This document shows, one piece after another, positions 26,242-34,913 of a stretch of 64,000 nucleotides of DNA; position 1 is the first letter of the stretch, and every line of letters begins with the position of its first letter. The stretch lies in contig NZ_JANBVH010000007.1 in NCBI RefSeq assembly GCF_024273235.1, forward strand, positions 1 through 64,000, written 5' to 3'. The position numbers and the translations under genes are program-made. The notes beneath the pieces were generated by a model, which saw nothing but the letters and a program-made list of their open reading frames with translations, had not been told where the DNA came from and searched no databases. This stretch comes from Sphingomonas faeni (GTDB lineage Bacteria; Pseudomonadota; Alphaproteobacteria; Sphingomonadales; Sphingomonadaceae).

Positions 26242-28554
26242 TTGCGGATCACGACCCACGCATACCCACGCGAACAACGATGGGACGCATGGCGTTTCGC
26301 ACTGCACCGCAAGTCGCTCCGCCTCGATGCGATGGATACCGATGCATCGTTCGGGGAGCTATCGAGCTACAGGAGCGAAAACGGGCTCGACTTCATCGGC
26401 CTGTCTTCGACCCAGCAGTGCCTGACCATCGACATGGCCGAGCGTGCCGATGACCTTTGGTTGATCGAACTGCTCGAAGGCGACCTGACCATAACCGCGG
26501 GACCGGACGTGTTGCGCGTCCGCGAAGGCGACATCGTCTTCGGTCATGCCGAAGTTCTGGCGAGGCTCGAATTCCCGCGGGATCACCGCTTCTTGATGAT
26601 CCAGATCCCGCCGGCCTATTTCCCCCAACGGGTTCGCAACCACCTGCCGTCGGCTATCACCCTGATCGCCAGCGACACCGGGGCGGGGCGCATCCTGTCC
26701 GGCATGCTTCGCGCGGTCGGCGACACGATCAACGATCTGAGCGCCGATCGCCTGCGGCCGGTCGAGATCAGCCTTCCCGATTTCCTGCTGACCGCGTTGA
26801 TGGAAGGGGCCCCGTCCAAATCGCTCGGCGGCTCGGCGGGCGCGCGCGCCATGCTGCTCGAACGCGTGTTTCAGTCGATCGAGATGCATCTCTCCGACCC
26901 GCACCTCAATCTCGAACAGGTGGCCGCGAAGCACGGCATCTCGATGCGCTACCTCCAGAAACTGTTCGAGACCGTCGGCGACAGTTTCGGCCATTACGTC
27001 AAATTGCGCCGCCTCGAGCGTTGCCGGATGGATCTGCTCAGTCCGCTCCATGCGCAGAAGTCGATCTCGGAAATCCTCTTCCAATGGGGCTTCAACGATT
27101 CCGCCTCGTTCAGCCGCGCGTTTCGCGAACAATATGCCATGTCGCCGCGCGAATACCGCAAGGCACCGCCGGTCGCGCTCGCCGCCGAAGCGCCCCGTCG
27201 CGGCAGCCCGGTCCCCGAGCCGAAGACCGATCGCATCGGTATCGACGACGATACACACGGCGATCAGGCGGACGACGACGCCGTCGACATCGCAGCCACC
27301 GGCGTCGGCCAAATCCGCCACCACTTCCTTCCGGCGACCGTCGAAACGATCCGGTGGGGGCATCTTTCGCGCCACATCAAGCCCGTGCTACGCGTGCGAT
27401 CGGGCGATTACGTCACGATCGAAACGCTGACGCATCACGCCGCCGACGATCACGAGCGGATGATCGAGGGCGATGCCGCGATCGAGCAGATCTATCACTG
27501 GACCAAGGACGATAAGACGATCGACCGACGCGGGGCCGGGCCGATGGACGCGTCCACGCTGGGTCGGGGGGCGGGCGAAGGCTTCGGGGTCCACATCCTC
27601 ACCGGCCCGATCGCGATCGCCGGTGCGAAGCCCGGTGACATCGTCGAGGTGCGCTTCCTGGAAATCAACGCCCGCCCTTCAGGCAACGAGAAATATGCCG
27701 GGCGCAGCTTCGGGAGCAACGTCGCGGCGTATTGGGGCTTCCATTACAACGACATGCTGACCGAGCCCAAGCCGCGCGAAGTGGTCACGGTCTTCGAGGT
27801 CGAGACCGGGCACGACCGCAGCTGCGCGCATGCGCTCTACAATTATCGCTACACGCCGCAGGTCGATCCCGACGGCGTTCTCCACGAACGCTACGACTAT
27901 CCCGGCGTGCCCGTCGACCAGGCCAGCATCGTCAAGAATTTCGAGGTGCTGCAAGGTGTCGAGATTCCCGTGCGCCCGCATTTCGGCTTCGTCGCCCTGG
28001 CACCCGCCTATGACGGATTGGTCGACACCGTCCCGCCCGGCGATTTCGGCGGCAATATCGACAATTGGCGGCTGGGGCCTGGCGGCTCGATCTTTCTGCC
28101 GGTCAACGTCGCGGAAGGGCTGTTGTCGCTCGGCGATCCGCATGCCTCACAAGGCGATTCCGAACTCTGCGGCACGGCAATCGAATGCTCCATGTCGTCG
28201 GTGATACAGATCATCCTCCACCCGAGGGAAACCCAGCGCAACACGCTCCGCGATCTCGACTATCCGCTGATCGAAACACGCGACGAATGGGTCATCCTCG
28301 GCTTCGCACAGCCCAACTACCTGCGCGAACTGGGCAGCAAGGCGCAAAGCGAGGTGTACAAGAACTCCTCGATCGAGGCGGCGATGCGCGACGCTTTCCG
28401 CAAGGCGCGGCGTTTCCTGATGACCACCAAGTCGCTGACCGAGGACGAGGCGATCTCGCTGCTGTCGGTCGGCGTCGATTTCGGGATCACGCAGGTCGCC
28501 AATGGCAATTGGGGCGCGCACGCCATCATCCGCAAGGCGCTCTTCACGAACTGA
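26242..28554 (+). CDS. AraC regulator - acetamidase/formamidase fusion protein
   Basis: This encodes one uninterrupted 770-residue protein. Residues 1-195 form an AraC N-terminal cupin-like sensing region (LLEGDLTITAGPDVLRVREGDIVFG). Residues 205-306 are a complete AraC/XylS DNA-binding domain with both helix-turn-helix units (LNLEQVAAKHGISMRYLQKLF and SISEILFQWGFNDSASFSRAFRE, SPREYR). Residues 307-355 are an acidic linker, and 356-770 a full acetamidase/formamidase domain (THHAADDHERM, HILTGPIAIAGAKPGDIVEV, PPGDFGGNIDNW, GDPHASQGDSELCGTAIE). No in-frame ATG, GTG or TTG exists from 27142 to 27384, so the enzyme domain cannot begin separately without losing its first conserved strand. The start is TTG 26242 with GGAG nine bases upstream. 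Family knowledge predicts hydrolysis of short amides to acid plus ammonia. The protein could sense and hydrolyse the same amide. I know of no described example. Confidence 0.88.
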   Translation: MRITTHAYPREQRWDAWRFALHRKSLRLDAMDTDASFGELSSYRSENGLDFIGLSSTQQCLTIDMAERADDLWLIELLEGDLTITAGPDVLRVREGDIVFGHAEVLARLEFPRDHRFLMIQIPPAYFPQRVRNHLPSAITLIASDTGAGRILSGMLRAVGDTINDLSADRLRPVEISLPDFLLTALMEGAPSKSLGGSAGARAMLLERVFQSIEMHLSDPHLNLEQVAAKHGISMRYLQKLFETVGDSFGHYVKLRRLERCRMDLLSPLHAQKSISEILFQWGFNDSASFSRAFREQYAMSPREYRKAPPVALAAEAPRRGSPVPEPKTDRIGIDDDTHGDQADDDAVDIAATGVGQIRHHFLPATVETIRWGHLSRHIKPVLRVRSGDYVTIETLTHHAADDHERMIEGDAAIEQIYHWTKDDKTIDRRGAGPMDASTLGRGAGEGFGVHILTGPIAIAGAKPGDIVEVRFLEINARPSGNEKYAGRSFGSNVAAYWGFHYNDMLTEPKPREVVTVFEVETGHDRSCAHALYNYRYTPQVDPDGVLHERYDYPGVPVDQASIVKNFEVLQGVEIPVRPHFGFVALAPAYDGLVDTVPPGDFGGNIDNWRLGPGGSIFLPVNVAEGLLSLGDPHASQGDSELCGTAIECSMSSVIQIILHPRETQRNTLRDLDYPLIETRDEWVILGFAQPNYLRELGSKAQSEVYKNSSIEAAMRDAFRKARRFLMTTKSLTEDEAISLLSVGVDFGITQVANGNWGAHAIIRKALFTN

Positions 28555-28640
28555 TCGCAGCGGCAAAAGGTGGGGCGCGCCCGAACAAGACGCATTGTCC
28601 CAACGGCTGCGATGGCGGGCCGATCACATCTGGAGCAACG

Positions 28641-29588
28641 ATGACCAGCTTCTCAAATGCCGTACCGCGCATCGTCGTCGTGGGCAGCGTCAATATCGAT
28701 ATCGTGCTGAGCGTCGCCGCCTTGCCGCTGCCCAACGAAACGGTCCTTGGCCGTGGATCGAAGACGGTCGTCGGCGGCAAGGGGCTGAACCAGGCGGTCG
28801 CCGCCGCGCGTCTCGGCGCGGAGACCTATATGGTGGCGGCGATCGGCGACGACGCGTTCGGCGATGCGGCCCGCGCCCATCTCGTCGCGCAGGGCGTCGA
28901 CGCCTCCCACGTCACCATGGTTGCCGGCATGGCTACCGGCACGGCGCATATCCTCGTCGCCGACGACGCATCGAACAGCATCGTCGTCACGCCCGGCGCC
29001 AATGCGGCACTGACGCCGGCAATGGTCGAAGACGCGGCCGATCTGATCGCGGGTGCGGACGCGGTCGTCGTCCAACTCGAGGTGCCGCTGCCGACGGTGC
29101 GTGCCGCGCTGGAGATCGCGCGACGCCACGGCGTGCGCACGATCCTGAACCCGGCACCTTCCGACAAGGCTGCGCTTGCGCTGTTGCCACTCGCCGACCT
29201 GGTCACGCCCAACGAGACCGAACTGGCCAGCCTGACGGGGATCGACGGAACCAACGATGCGGCGCTCCATGCCGCGTTGCACGATCTGACGCAGCATGGT
29301 GCCCGCGAGGTGATCGTCACGCTCGGCCCTCGCGGGAGCGCCACGCTCGTCGAGGGCACGCTGGTGTTCGAGCCAGCCCTTCGGATCAAGGCGGTCGATA
29401 CGACCGGCGCCGGCGACGTGTTCAACGCCGCCTTGGCTTGCGAGCTGGCCCGCGGCCTTTCGCTGCTTCGGGCGATGGCGTTCGCGTCCGCTGCGTCTGC
29501 GATCTCGGTGTCGCGCGCCTCCGCCGATGCCGCCCCCACCCGAGACGAGGTCGAGGCGATGCTTGCACATGCTGGAGACCGGCCATGA
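28641..29588 (+). CDS. Ribokinase / PfkB-family sugar kinase
   Basis: This encodes 315 residues from ATG 28641 (GGAG five bases upstream). PfkB signatures are present: VVVGSVNIDIVLSVAALPLPNET, the glycine pair VGGKGLNQAVAAARLGA (PfkB motif 1) and DTTGAGDVFNAALACELARG with catalytic Asp (motif 2), plus NETELASLTG. The overall pattern matches ribokinase (ribose to ribose-5-phosphate), but nucleoside- or other sugar-specific PfkB kinases look alike. Beside amidases and oxygenases it might phosphorylate a sugar released from an N-glycosidic or ribosylated substrate. Its stop overlaps the SDR start by four bases. Confidence 0.88.
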   Translation: MTSFSNAVPRIVVVGSVNIDIVLSVAALPLPNETVLGRGSKTVVGGKGLNQAVAAARLGAETYMVAAIGDDAFGDAARAHLVAQGVDASHVTMVAGMATGTAHILVADDASNSIVVTPGANAALTPAMVEDAADLIAGADAVVVQLEVPLPTVRAALEIARRHGVRTILNPAPSDKAALALLPLADLVTPNETELASLTGIDGTNDAALHAALHDLTQHGAREVIVTLGPRGSATLVEGTLVFEPALRIKAVDTTGAGDVFNAALACELARGLSLLRAMAFASAASAISVSRASADAAPTRDEVEAMLAHAGDRP

Positions 29589-30439
29589 TCTGGCTGATAA
29601 CAGGCGTTTCACGGGGCCTCGGCCGCGATCTGGCGCTGGCGGCCCTCGCGCGGGGCGACATTGTGGCAGGCACCGTGCGGACACAGGCAGCCGCAGCCGC
29701 TTTCGCGGCGTTGCATCCAACCAACGCGATCGCGCTCGTTGCCGACGTCACCGATGCCTCCTCGATCGAAGCGGCAGTGGCGCACGTCGAGGCACGGCAT
29801 GGCCGCATCGACGTCCTCGTCAACAATGCGGGCTTTGGGATGGTCGGTGCGATCGAGGAAACCAGTCTCGCGCAGATCAGGGATCTGTTCGAAACCAACG
29901 TGTTCGGTGCGATCGGCGTGATCCAGGCGGTGCTGCCGGGCATGCGCGCACGCCGGGCCGGGCATATCGTCACCATCACCTCGGTCAGCGGCTGGGCACC
30001 CTGGGCCGGCACCGCCATCTATGGCGCGAGCAAGTTCGCGATGGAATGCATCGGCCGCACGCTCGCGCAGGAACTCGAGCCGCTTGGCATCAAGGTCAGC
30101 AACGTCGCGCCGGGCGGCTTACGCACCGATTTCGCCGGTACGTCGCTGCGCGTCGCCGCGCACCGCATCGACGATTACGCCACCACCGCGCATCAGGCCG
30201 AGCGCATCTTCGCCGACCACGCCGGCGAGGAACCCGGCGATCCCGCCAAGGCCGCGCAGGCGATCCTCGCGCTGGTCGATGCGGATACGCCGCCGTTGCG
30301 CCTGCTGCTCGGTGCCGACGCGCTCGGTTATGCCGAGAGTGAGATCGCGGCGATGCAAGCCGACATCGCGGCATGGCGGCCGCTGACCCTGTCGATAGCG
30401 GTAGCGGGGGCGGTGACGGGCGCAGACCCGGCCGGCTGA
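29585..30439 (+). CDS. Short-chain dehydrogenase/reductase
   Basis: This encodes 284 residues starting ATG 29585 within the ribokinase stop (ATGA). It is a classical SDR: TGVSRGLGRDLA (NAD(P)-binding), DVTD, NNAGFG, catalytic Ser in TSVSGW and YGASK with the active Tyr and Lys (YxxxK), then VAPGGLRTDF. It catalyses a reversible alcohol/ketone oxidation of an unknown pathway intermediate. Adenine ribose recognition (GTVRTQAAA after beta-2) suggests NADP(H). Coupled to the ribokinase, so both probably act on the same compound or are at least co-expressed. Confidence 0.88.
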   Translation: MIWLITGVSRGLGRDLALAALARGDIVAGTVRTQAAAAAFAALHPTNAIALVADVTDASSIEAAVAHVEARHGRIDVLVNNAGFGMVGAIEETSLAQIRDLFETNVFGAIGVIQAVLPGMRARRAGHIVTITSVSGWAPWAGTAIYGASKFAMECIGRTLAQELEPLGIKVSNVAPGGLRTDFAGTSLRVAAHRIDDYATTAHQAERIFADHAGEEPGDPAKAAQAILALVDADTPPLRLLLGADALGYAESEIAAMQADIAAWRPLTLSIAVAGAVTGADPAG

Positions 30440-30579
30440 GGCGCCGCGCAACTTACCGTGCGCGCGGGAACAAGATTGGCGGCCGGCCACCGTGTAGGTC
30501 GTCGGCGTTGGTATCCGCCCGGACTGTCAGATCCGGGGGCGCTGCCACGCAACGATCAGAACACGGGGTGCTGATCACC

Positions 30580-31788
30580 ATGCCTGCACGATTGCCCGCC
30601 GCCACTTTCATCGCGTCGCTCGAATCCTCGGCGATCGACCTGTCGGAGGCCCAGACGCTTCCCCCCGAATGCTACACCGACAAGGACTTCTACGAGTTCG
30701 AGAAGGAGGCGCTGTACCACCACGAGTGGCTGTGCGTCGGGCGTGAGAGCTGGGTGCCCAATATCGGCGACTATTTCACGACTCAGATCATCGGCGAGCC
30801 GATCGTCGTCGCCCGCGGCCGCGACGGTCAGGTCAACGCGATGTCCTCGGTCTGTGCGCACCGGGCGATGCTGGTGGCCGAAGGCTCGGGCAACACGCGG
30901 ATGTTCCTGTGCCCCTATCATCACTGGGCCTACGGCCTCGACGGCAAGCTGACCGGCGCGCCGGCGATGGAAAGGACCTGCAACTTCAAGAAGGAAGAGA
31001 ACGGCCTGACCCGCTTCAAGGTCGAGGTCTGGCAGGGCTTCCTGTTCGTCAATTTCGACCTGGATGCCGCCCCGCTCGCGCCCCGCCTGACCGCGGTCAC
31101 TGAGGCTATCGCCCATTACGACCTGCCCAACGCGGAGGGCGAACGTCCCCGCGAACCGGGCGTCTTCGCCTGGAACTGGAAGGTGATGTTCGAGAACAAC
31201 AATGACGGCTATCACGCCTCGAAGCTGCATCAGGGGCCGCTGCACGATTTCGTGCCCTCCGAACGCGCCGAATTTCCCGAGGCCGATCCGGCCGATGCGG
31301 GCTTCCTCCGCTACAACGGCACGTTGCATCCCGATGCGAGCTTCAACGCCACGCAGCGCGCGTTGCTGCCGATCTTTCCCGATCTCGACGAGGCGGATCG
31401 CAACCGGATGACCTTCGCCAACATCCCGCCGACGCTGTCGCTGGTGATGATGAGCGACATGGTGATCTACCTGATCCTGCGTCCGACGGGGCCAGAGACG
31501 ATGGAGCAGGATACCGGCGTGCTGGTCGCGCCAGGCGCGTCGCGGCATCCGTCGTTCGCGCACAAGATGGAAATGAACATGGTCGCGGCGATGCACATCA
31601 TCGACCAGGACATGCACGTCGATGCGCTGGTCCAGGTCGGGCTGCGGTCCAAGTTCGCCCCGCGTGGTCGCTATGCCTGGCAGGAAGGTGCGCAGATCCA
31701 GTTCAACCGGTGGCTCGTGAAACGCTACCGCGAGACCTACGCCCGGCTTAGCGGGGCCAAACAGCAACCGGCGATACCCGCGCCCTGA
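30580..31788 (+). CDS. Rieske non-haem iron oxygenase, alpha subunit
   Basis: This encodes 402 residues. The N-terminal Rieske 2Fe-2S centre is Cys92-x-His94-x16-Cys111-x2-His114 (VCAHR... CPYHHWAY); the usual Gly after the last ligand is His here. The mononuclear iron site has the bridging Asp209 and ligands His212 and His217 (NNNDGYHASKLH). The sequence style (WLCVGRESWVPNIGDYFTT) resembles the GbcA/YeaW branch that removes methyl groups from or hydroxylates quaternary amines, a branch paired with VanB-type reductases like the one at 25016-25993. Aromatic ring hydroxylation is also possible. The ATG at 30580 is preferred; no small beta subunit is nearby. Confidence 0.9.
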   Translation: MPARLPAATFIASLESSAIDLSEAQTLPPECYTDKDFYEFEKEALYHHEWLCVGRESWVPNIGDYFTTQIIGEPIVVARGRDGQVNAMSSVCAHRAMLVAEGSGNTRMFLCPYHHWAYGLDGKLTGAPAMERTCNFKKEENGLTRFKVEVWQGFLFVNFDLDAAPLAPRLTAVTEAIAHYDLPNAEGERPREPGVFAWNWKVMFENNNDGYHASKLHQGPLHDFVPSERAEFPEADPADAGFLRYNGTLHPDASFNATQRALLPIFPDLDEADRNRMTFANIPPTLSLVMMSDMVIYLILRPTGPETMEQDTGVLVAPGASRHPSFAHKMEMNMVAAMHIIDQDMHVDALVQVGLRSKFAPRGRYAWQEGAQIQFNRWLVKRYRETYARLSGAKQQPAIPAP

Positions 31789-31816
31789 CGTCCTTTACCG
31801 CGACGGCGTCGTGCCA

Positions 31817-31837
31817 CCGCCCGGACGCGCCGGGCGG
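31817..31837 (+). terminator. Stem-loop between Rieske and acetamidase genes
   Basis: Perfect 8-nt arms CCGCCCGG / CCGGGCGG (31817-31824, 31830-31837) enclose ACGCG. With no T-run it is a weak terminator candidate, but it may mark the boundary between two transcripts in the rightward gene series. Confidence 0.4.
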
Positions 31838-31883
31838 GCCGACGCCCCGCGCCACCCTCATACGCTGATTACAGGGGCTTCCC

Positions 31884-32975
31884 ATGGCATTGATCTGCAA
31901 ATCGGGCGAAATCCGCCAAGACACCGAAACCCGCAATCTGCACATGCTGCGCGCGACGCCGGAAACCATCCACTGGGGCTATTTCCATCCGGAGATCAAA
32001 CCCGCGCTGCGCGTCCAGTCCGGCGACCTGGTCATGGCCGAGGCGGTGACGCATCACGCCGGTGACGCCCCCGACCTGATGATGGACGAGGCGATCACGC
32101 GCATCTTCACCGAGGTGCCCGAAGCCGACCGCAATCCCGGCGTGCATATCATGACCGGGCCGATCTTCGTCGAGGGCGCAGAGCCCGGCGACATGCTCGA
32201 AGTCCGCTATCTGCAGATGACGCCGCGCTTCAACTACGGGTCGAACCTCGCCGCGAACTGGGGCCATCTGTACGAGGAATTCGACCGGCAGGAACGCGTT
32301 ACGATCTACGCGCTCAATCCCAATACCAACACCGCCTCGGCGCATTATGCGTACGACTTTCCCGGCGTGTACCTGACCCCTGGCACGATCACACACTGCG
32401 CAGAATGCGACCGGATGCCGGCGCTGGAGGGGATTTCGATCCCGGCTCGCCCGCATCTCGGCACCGCCGGCGTCGCACCCGCGGTCGGCGAGCGCGTCTC
32501 CACCATCCCCCCCGGCCTGCACGGCGGCAATATCGACAATTGGCGGATCGGCGCGGGTGCCACGATGTACTATCCGGTGCAGGTCGCGGGCGGGCTGTTC
32601 TCGATCGGCGACCCTCACGTCTCGCAAGGCGATGGCGAGATTTCGGGCACCGCGATCGAAGCCTCGCTGAACTGCCTGTTCCAGATCATCCTGCGCAAGG
32701 ACTTCAGCTTTCCCTCGCCCCTGCTGGAGACGCCGAACAACTGGATCGTCCACGGCTTCCACGAGGATCTGAACCAGGCGATGAAGAACGCCTCGCTCGA
32801 CATGCTCAAGCTGTTGACCGAACATCAGGGCCTGTCGCGCAACGACGCCTATTCGCTGATGTCGGTTGCCGCCGATTTCGGCGTGACACAGGTCGTCGAT
32901 GGGACGAAAGGCATCCATGTTCGCATCGATCGCGGCATCTTTCCGACCAAGGGCGTGGTCAAGGACCCGGAGTGA
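31884..32975 (+). CDS. Acetamidase/formamidase family amide hydrolase
   Basis: This encodes 363 residues, a free-standing FmdA_AmdA protein. The markers are THHAGDAPDLMMDE, HIMTGPIFVEGAEPGDMLEV, NLAANWGHLY, RPHLGTAGVAP, PPGLHGGNIDNWRI and GDPHVSQGDGEISGTAIEA. The enzyme is expected to be cytosolic and to release ammonia from formamide, acetamide or a related short amide. It is a paralogue of the enzyme domain fused to AraC at 26242-28554, with a shorter middle region. An AraC gene follows 12 bases later, so the pair repeats the domain content of the fusion in reverse order. Confidence 0.9.
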   Translation: MALICKSGEIRQDTETRNLHMLRATPETIHWGYFHPEIKPALRVQSGDLVMAEAVTHHAGDAPDLMMDEAITRIFTEVPEADRNPGVHIMTGPIFVEGAEPGDMLEVRYLQMTPRFNYGSNLAANWGHLYEEFDRQERVTIYALNPNTNTASAHYAYDFPGVYLTPGTITHCAECDRMPALEGISIPARPHLGTAGVAPAVGERVSTIPPGLHGGNIDNWRIGAGATMYYPVQVAGGLFSIGDPHVSQGDGEISGTAIEASLNCLFQIILRKDFSFPSPLLETPNNWIVHGFHEDLNQAMKNASLDMLKLLTEHQGLSRNDAYSLMSVAADFGVTQVVDGTKGIHVRIDRGIFPTKGVVKDPE

Positions 32976-32987
32976 CGATTTTCGACG

Positions 32988-33944
32988 ATGGCGATCTGGA
33001 CGTTTTCCCTCGACGCGATCCCGGAGGCCGAACGTCAGGCGGTGTGGATCGACACGCTACGCCGCCTGAAGTTGCCAATCGCCGATCCCGCCGCATTGGC
33101 GTGGATGACCGGATCGGTCAGGGTCACCACGACCGCGCTGGGGTCGGAATTCGCGGTGCTGCGATCGTCCGCGCAGACGTTCGGCGGGCGCAACGCCGAC
33201 CATAATTCGGCGATCTGGCTGGCCGCGCTGATCGAGGGCGAGGCAGTCCTCGAATCTGGCGGCATCGAGACGGCGATGGGGCCGGGATCGATCGTGGTCG
33301 GTGCGTCAGGCGTCGATTCGACGCTGCGCATCACGACCGACTTCGAGATGCTGTTCATCAAGCTGCCGCAACTGGCGGTCAGCCTCCGCCTCATCATCCC
33401 GCTGGGGCAGCGCGTCGGCCTGCTCGGCGCGCACTCGGGCATCCAGAAGATTTTCCACGGGCTGCTCGCCAACATCGCCCAGACGCTCGATGCGCTGACC
33501 GAGGACCAGTTCCAGCCGATCGAACAGTCGATCATCGAGTTCCTGGTCGCGTGCCTGGCGAGCGACGGGCAAGTCGAATCGCGCGGTGGTGCGGCGGGGG
33601 CGCGCGCGTCGCACCTCAAGCGGATCTGCATGCGTATCGAGACGATGCTGCACGATCCCGAACTGTCGCTGGAAACGGTCGCCGCGGACAACGGCGTGTC
33701 CCAGCGCTATGTCCAAAAACTGTTCACCGCCAGCAACACCACCTTTTCAACCTATCTCAAGCGGCGCCGGCTCGAGCGGTGCTACGCGGATCTGATCAGC
33801 CCGATCCATGCGCAGCTGGCGATCGCCGAAATCTGCTTCCGCTGGGGGTTCAGCGATGCCGCGCACTTCAGCCGCGCGTTTCGCGAACGCTTCGGCCTGT
33901 CGCCGAGCCAGCATCGCCAGAGCGCCGGGTCGACGCGGGTCTGA
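32988..33944 (+). CDS. AraC-family transcriptional regulator
   Basis: This encodes 318 residues. The N-terminal region is a cupin-like AraC-binding domain; the C-terminal 100 residues carry both helix-turn-helix motifs (LSLETVAADNGVSQRYVQKLF and AIAEICFRWGFSDAAHFSRAFRERF) ending LSPSQHR. It is closely related to the DNA-binding part of the fusion protein upstream: both share RYLQKLF/RYVQKLF, RRLERC and LSPLHAQ/ISPIHAQ. It follows the acetamidase by 12 bases and probably activates this catabolic cluster in response to a pathway compound. Confidence 0.9.
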   Translation: MAIWTFSLDAIPEAERQAVWIDTLRRLKLPIADPAALAWMTGSVRVTTTALGSEFAVLRSSAQTFGGRNADHNSAIWLAALIEGEAVLESGGIETAMGPGSIVVGASGVDSTLRITTDFEMLFIKLPQLAVSLRLIIPLGQRVGLLGAHSGIQKIFHGLLANIAQTLDALTEDQFQPIEQSIIEFLVACLASDGQVESRGGAAGARASHLKRICMRIETMLHDPELSLETVAADNGVSQRYVQKLFTASNTTFSTYLKRRRLERCYADLISPIHAQLAIAEICFRWGFSDAAHFSRAFRERFGLSPSQHRQSAGSTRV

Positions 33945-34069
33945 CGCCACTCGGGCGGGAGTCGGAGACCTCGCCACCAAACAAGAAACGCGGCGCGCTC
34001 GGACAAGCGAGCCCATGCCTCCCAGCGGTACACGTCGTGCGATTATCGATTGCCGATGGGATTTTCGCC

Positions 34070-34903
34070 ATGCCCGACCAGACGTCCTCGCCCGCTACCC
34101 TGCAACCGACCCTGTTCATCCCGCATGGCGGCGGCCCGTGCTTCTTCATGGACTGGTCCGTCATGGGAGGCCCCGCCGACACCTGGGACGCGATGGCCGC
34201 TTGGCTGAAAAGCCTCGCGTCGACGCTGCCCGAGCGCCCCAAGGCGATCGTCGTCATATCGGGGCATTGGGAAGAGCCCGAGTTCACCGTCGCCGCCGTC
34301 GAAGCGCCGCAGATGATCTACGATTACAGCAACTTTCCGCCGCACACCTACGAACTGCAATATCCAGCGCCCGGATCGGCCGCGATCGCGGTGCGGATCG
34401 TCGAGTTGCTGACCGCGGCCGGCATCCCGGCGCGGACCGATGCCAGGCGTGGTTTCGACCACGGCGTGTTCATCCCGTTCCTGCTCGCCTTTCCCGACGC
34501 CGACATTCCCGTGGTGCCGATGTCGATCAAGACCAACCTCGATCCGGCCGAGCACATCGCCGCGGGTCAGGCGCTCAAGGCGCTGCGGGCGGAGGGTGTG
34601 CTGATCGTCGCGTCGGGCATGAGCTATCACAACATGCGCGCGTTCCGCACGCCGGCCGCGACACTGCCCTCGAAGGCGTTCGACAACTGGCTGACGACGT
34701 CGCTGGCGCAGCCTGACGCCGATGCTCGCCTCGGCGCCCTGACGCATTGGTCGGAAGGGACCGCAGCCCGCAACGCGCATCCTCGCGAGGAGCATCTGCT
34801 GCCGCTCATGATCGCCGCCGGCGCCGGCGACAGCGACCCCGGCGAGCGCGTGTTTTCCGACGTCGTCATGGACGCGACGGTCTCGGCATTTCGTTTCGGT
34901 TGA
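34070..34903 (+). CDS. LigB/DODA-type extradiol ring-cleavage dioxygenase
   Basis: This encodes 277 residues from ATG 34070. It belongs to class III extradiol dioxygenases related to 4,5-DOPA dioxygenase: metal-binding His19 in LFIPHGGGP, SGHWEEPEFTV, YDYSNFPPHTYELQYPAPG, RGFDHGVFIPFLLAFP and SGMSYHNMRAF, then ALTHWSEGTAARNAHPREEHLLPL with the late His. Such enzymes open catechol-like rings using a non-haem metal. Its presence with the Rieske enzyme supports an aromatic or heteroaromatic substrate for the cluster. The VOC gene follows after 10 bases. Confidence 0.88.
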   Translation: MPDQTSSPATLQPTLFIPHGGGPCFFMDWSVMGGPADTWDAMAAWLKSLASTLPERPKAIVVISGHWEEPEFTVAAVEAPQMIYDYSNFPPHTYELQYPAPGSAAIAVRIVELLTAAGIPARTDARRGFDHGVFIPFLLAFPDADIPVVPMSIKTNLDPAEHIAAGQALKALRAEGVLIVASGMSYHNMRAFRTPAATLPSKAFDNWLTTSLAQPDADARLGALTHWSEGTAARNAHPREEHLLPLMIAAGAGDSDPGERVFSDVVMDATVSAFRFG

Positions 34904-34913
34904 GGAGTTTTAC

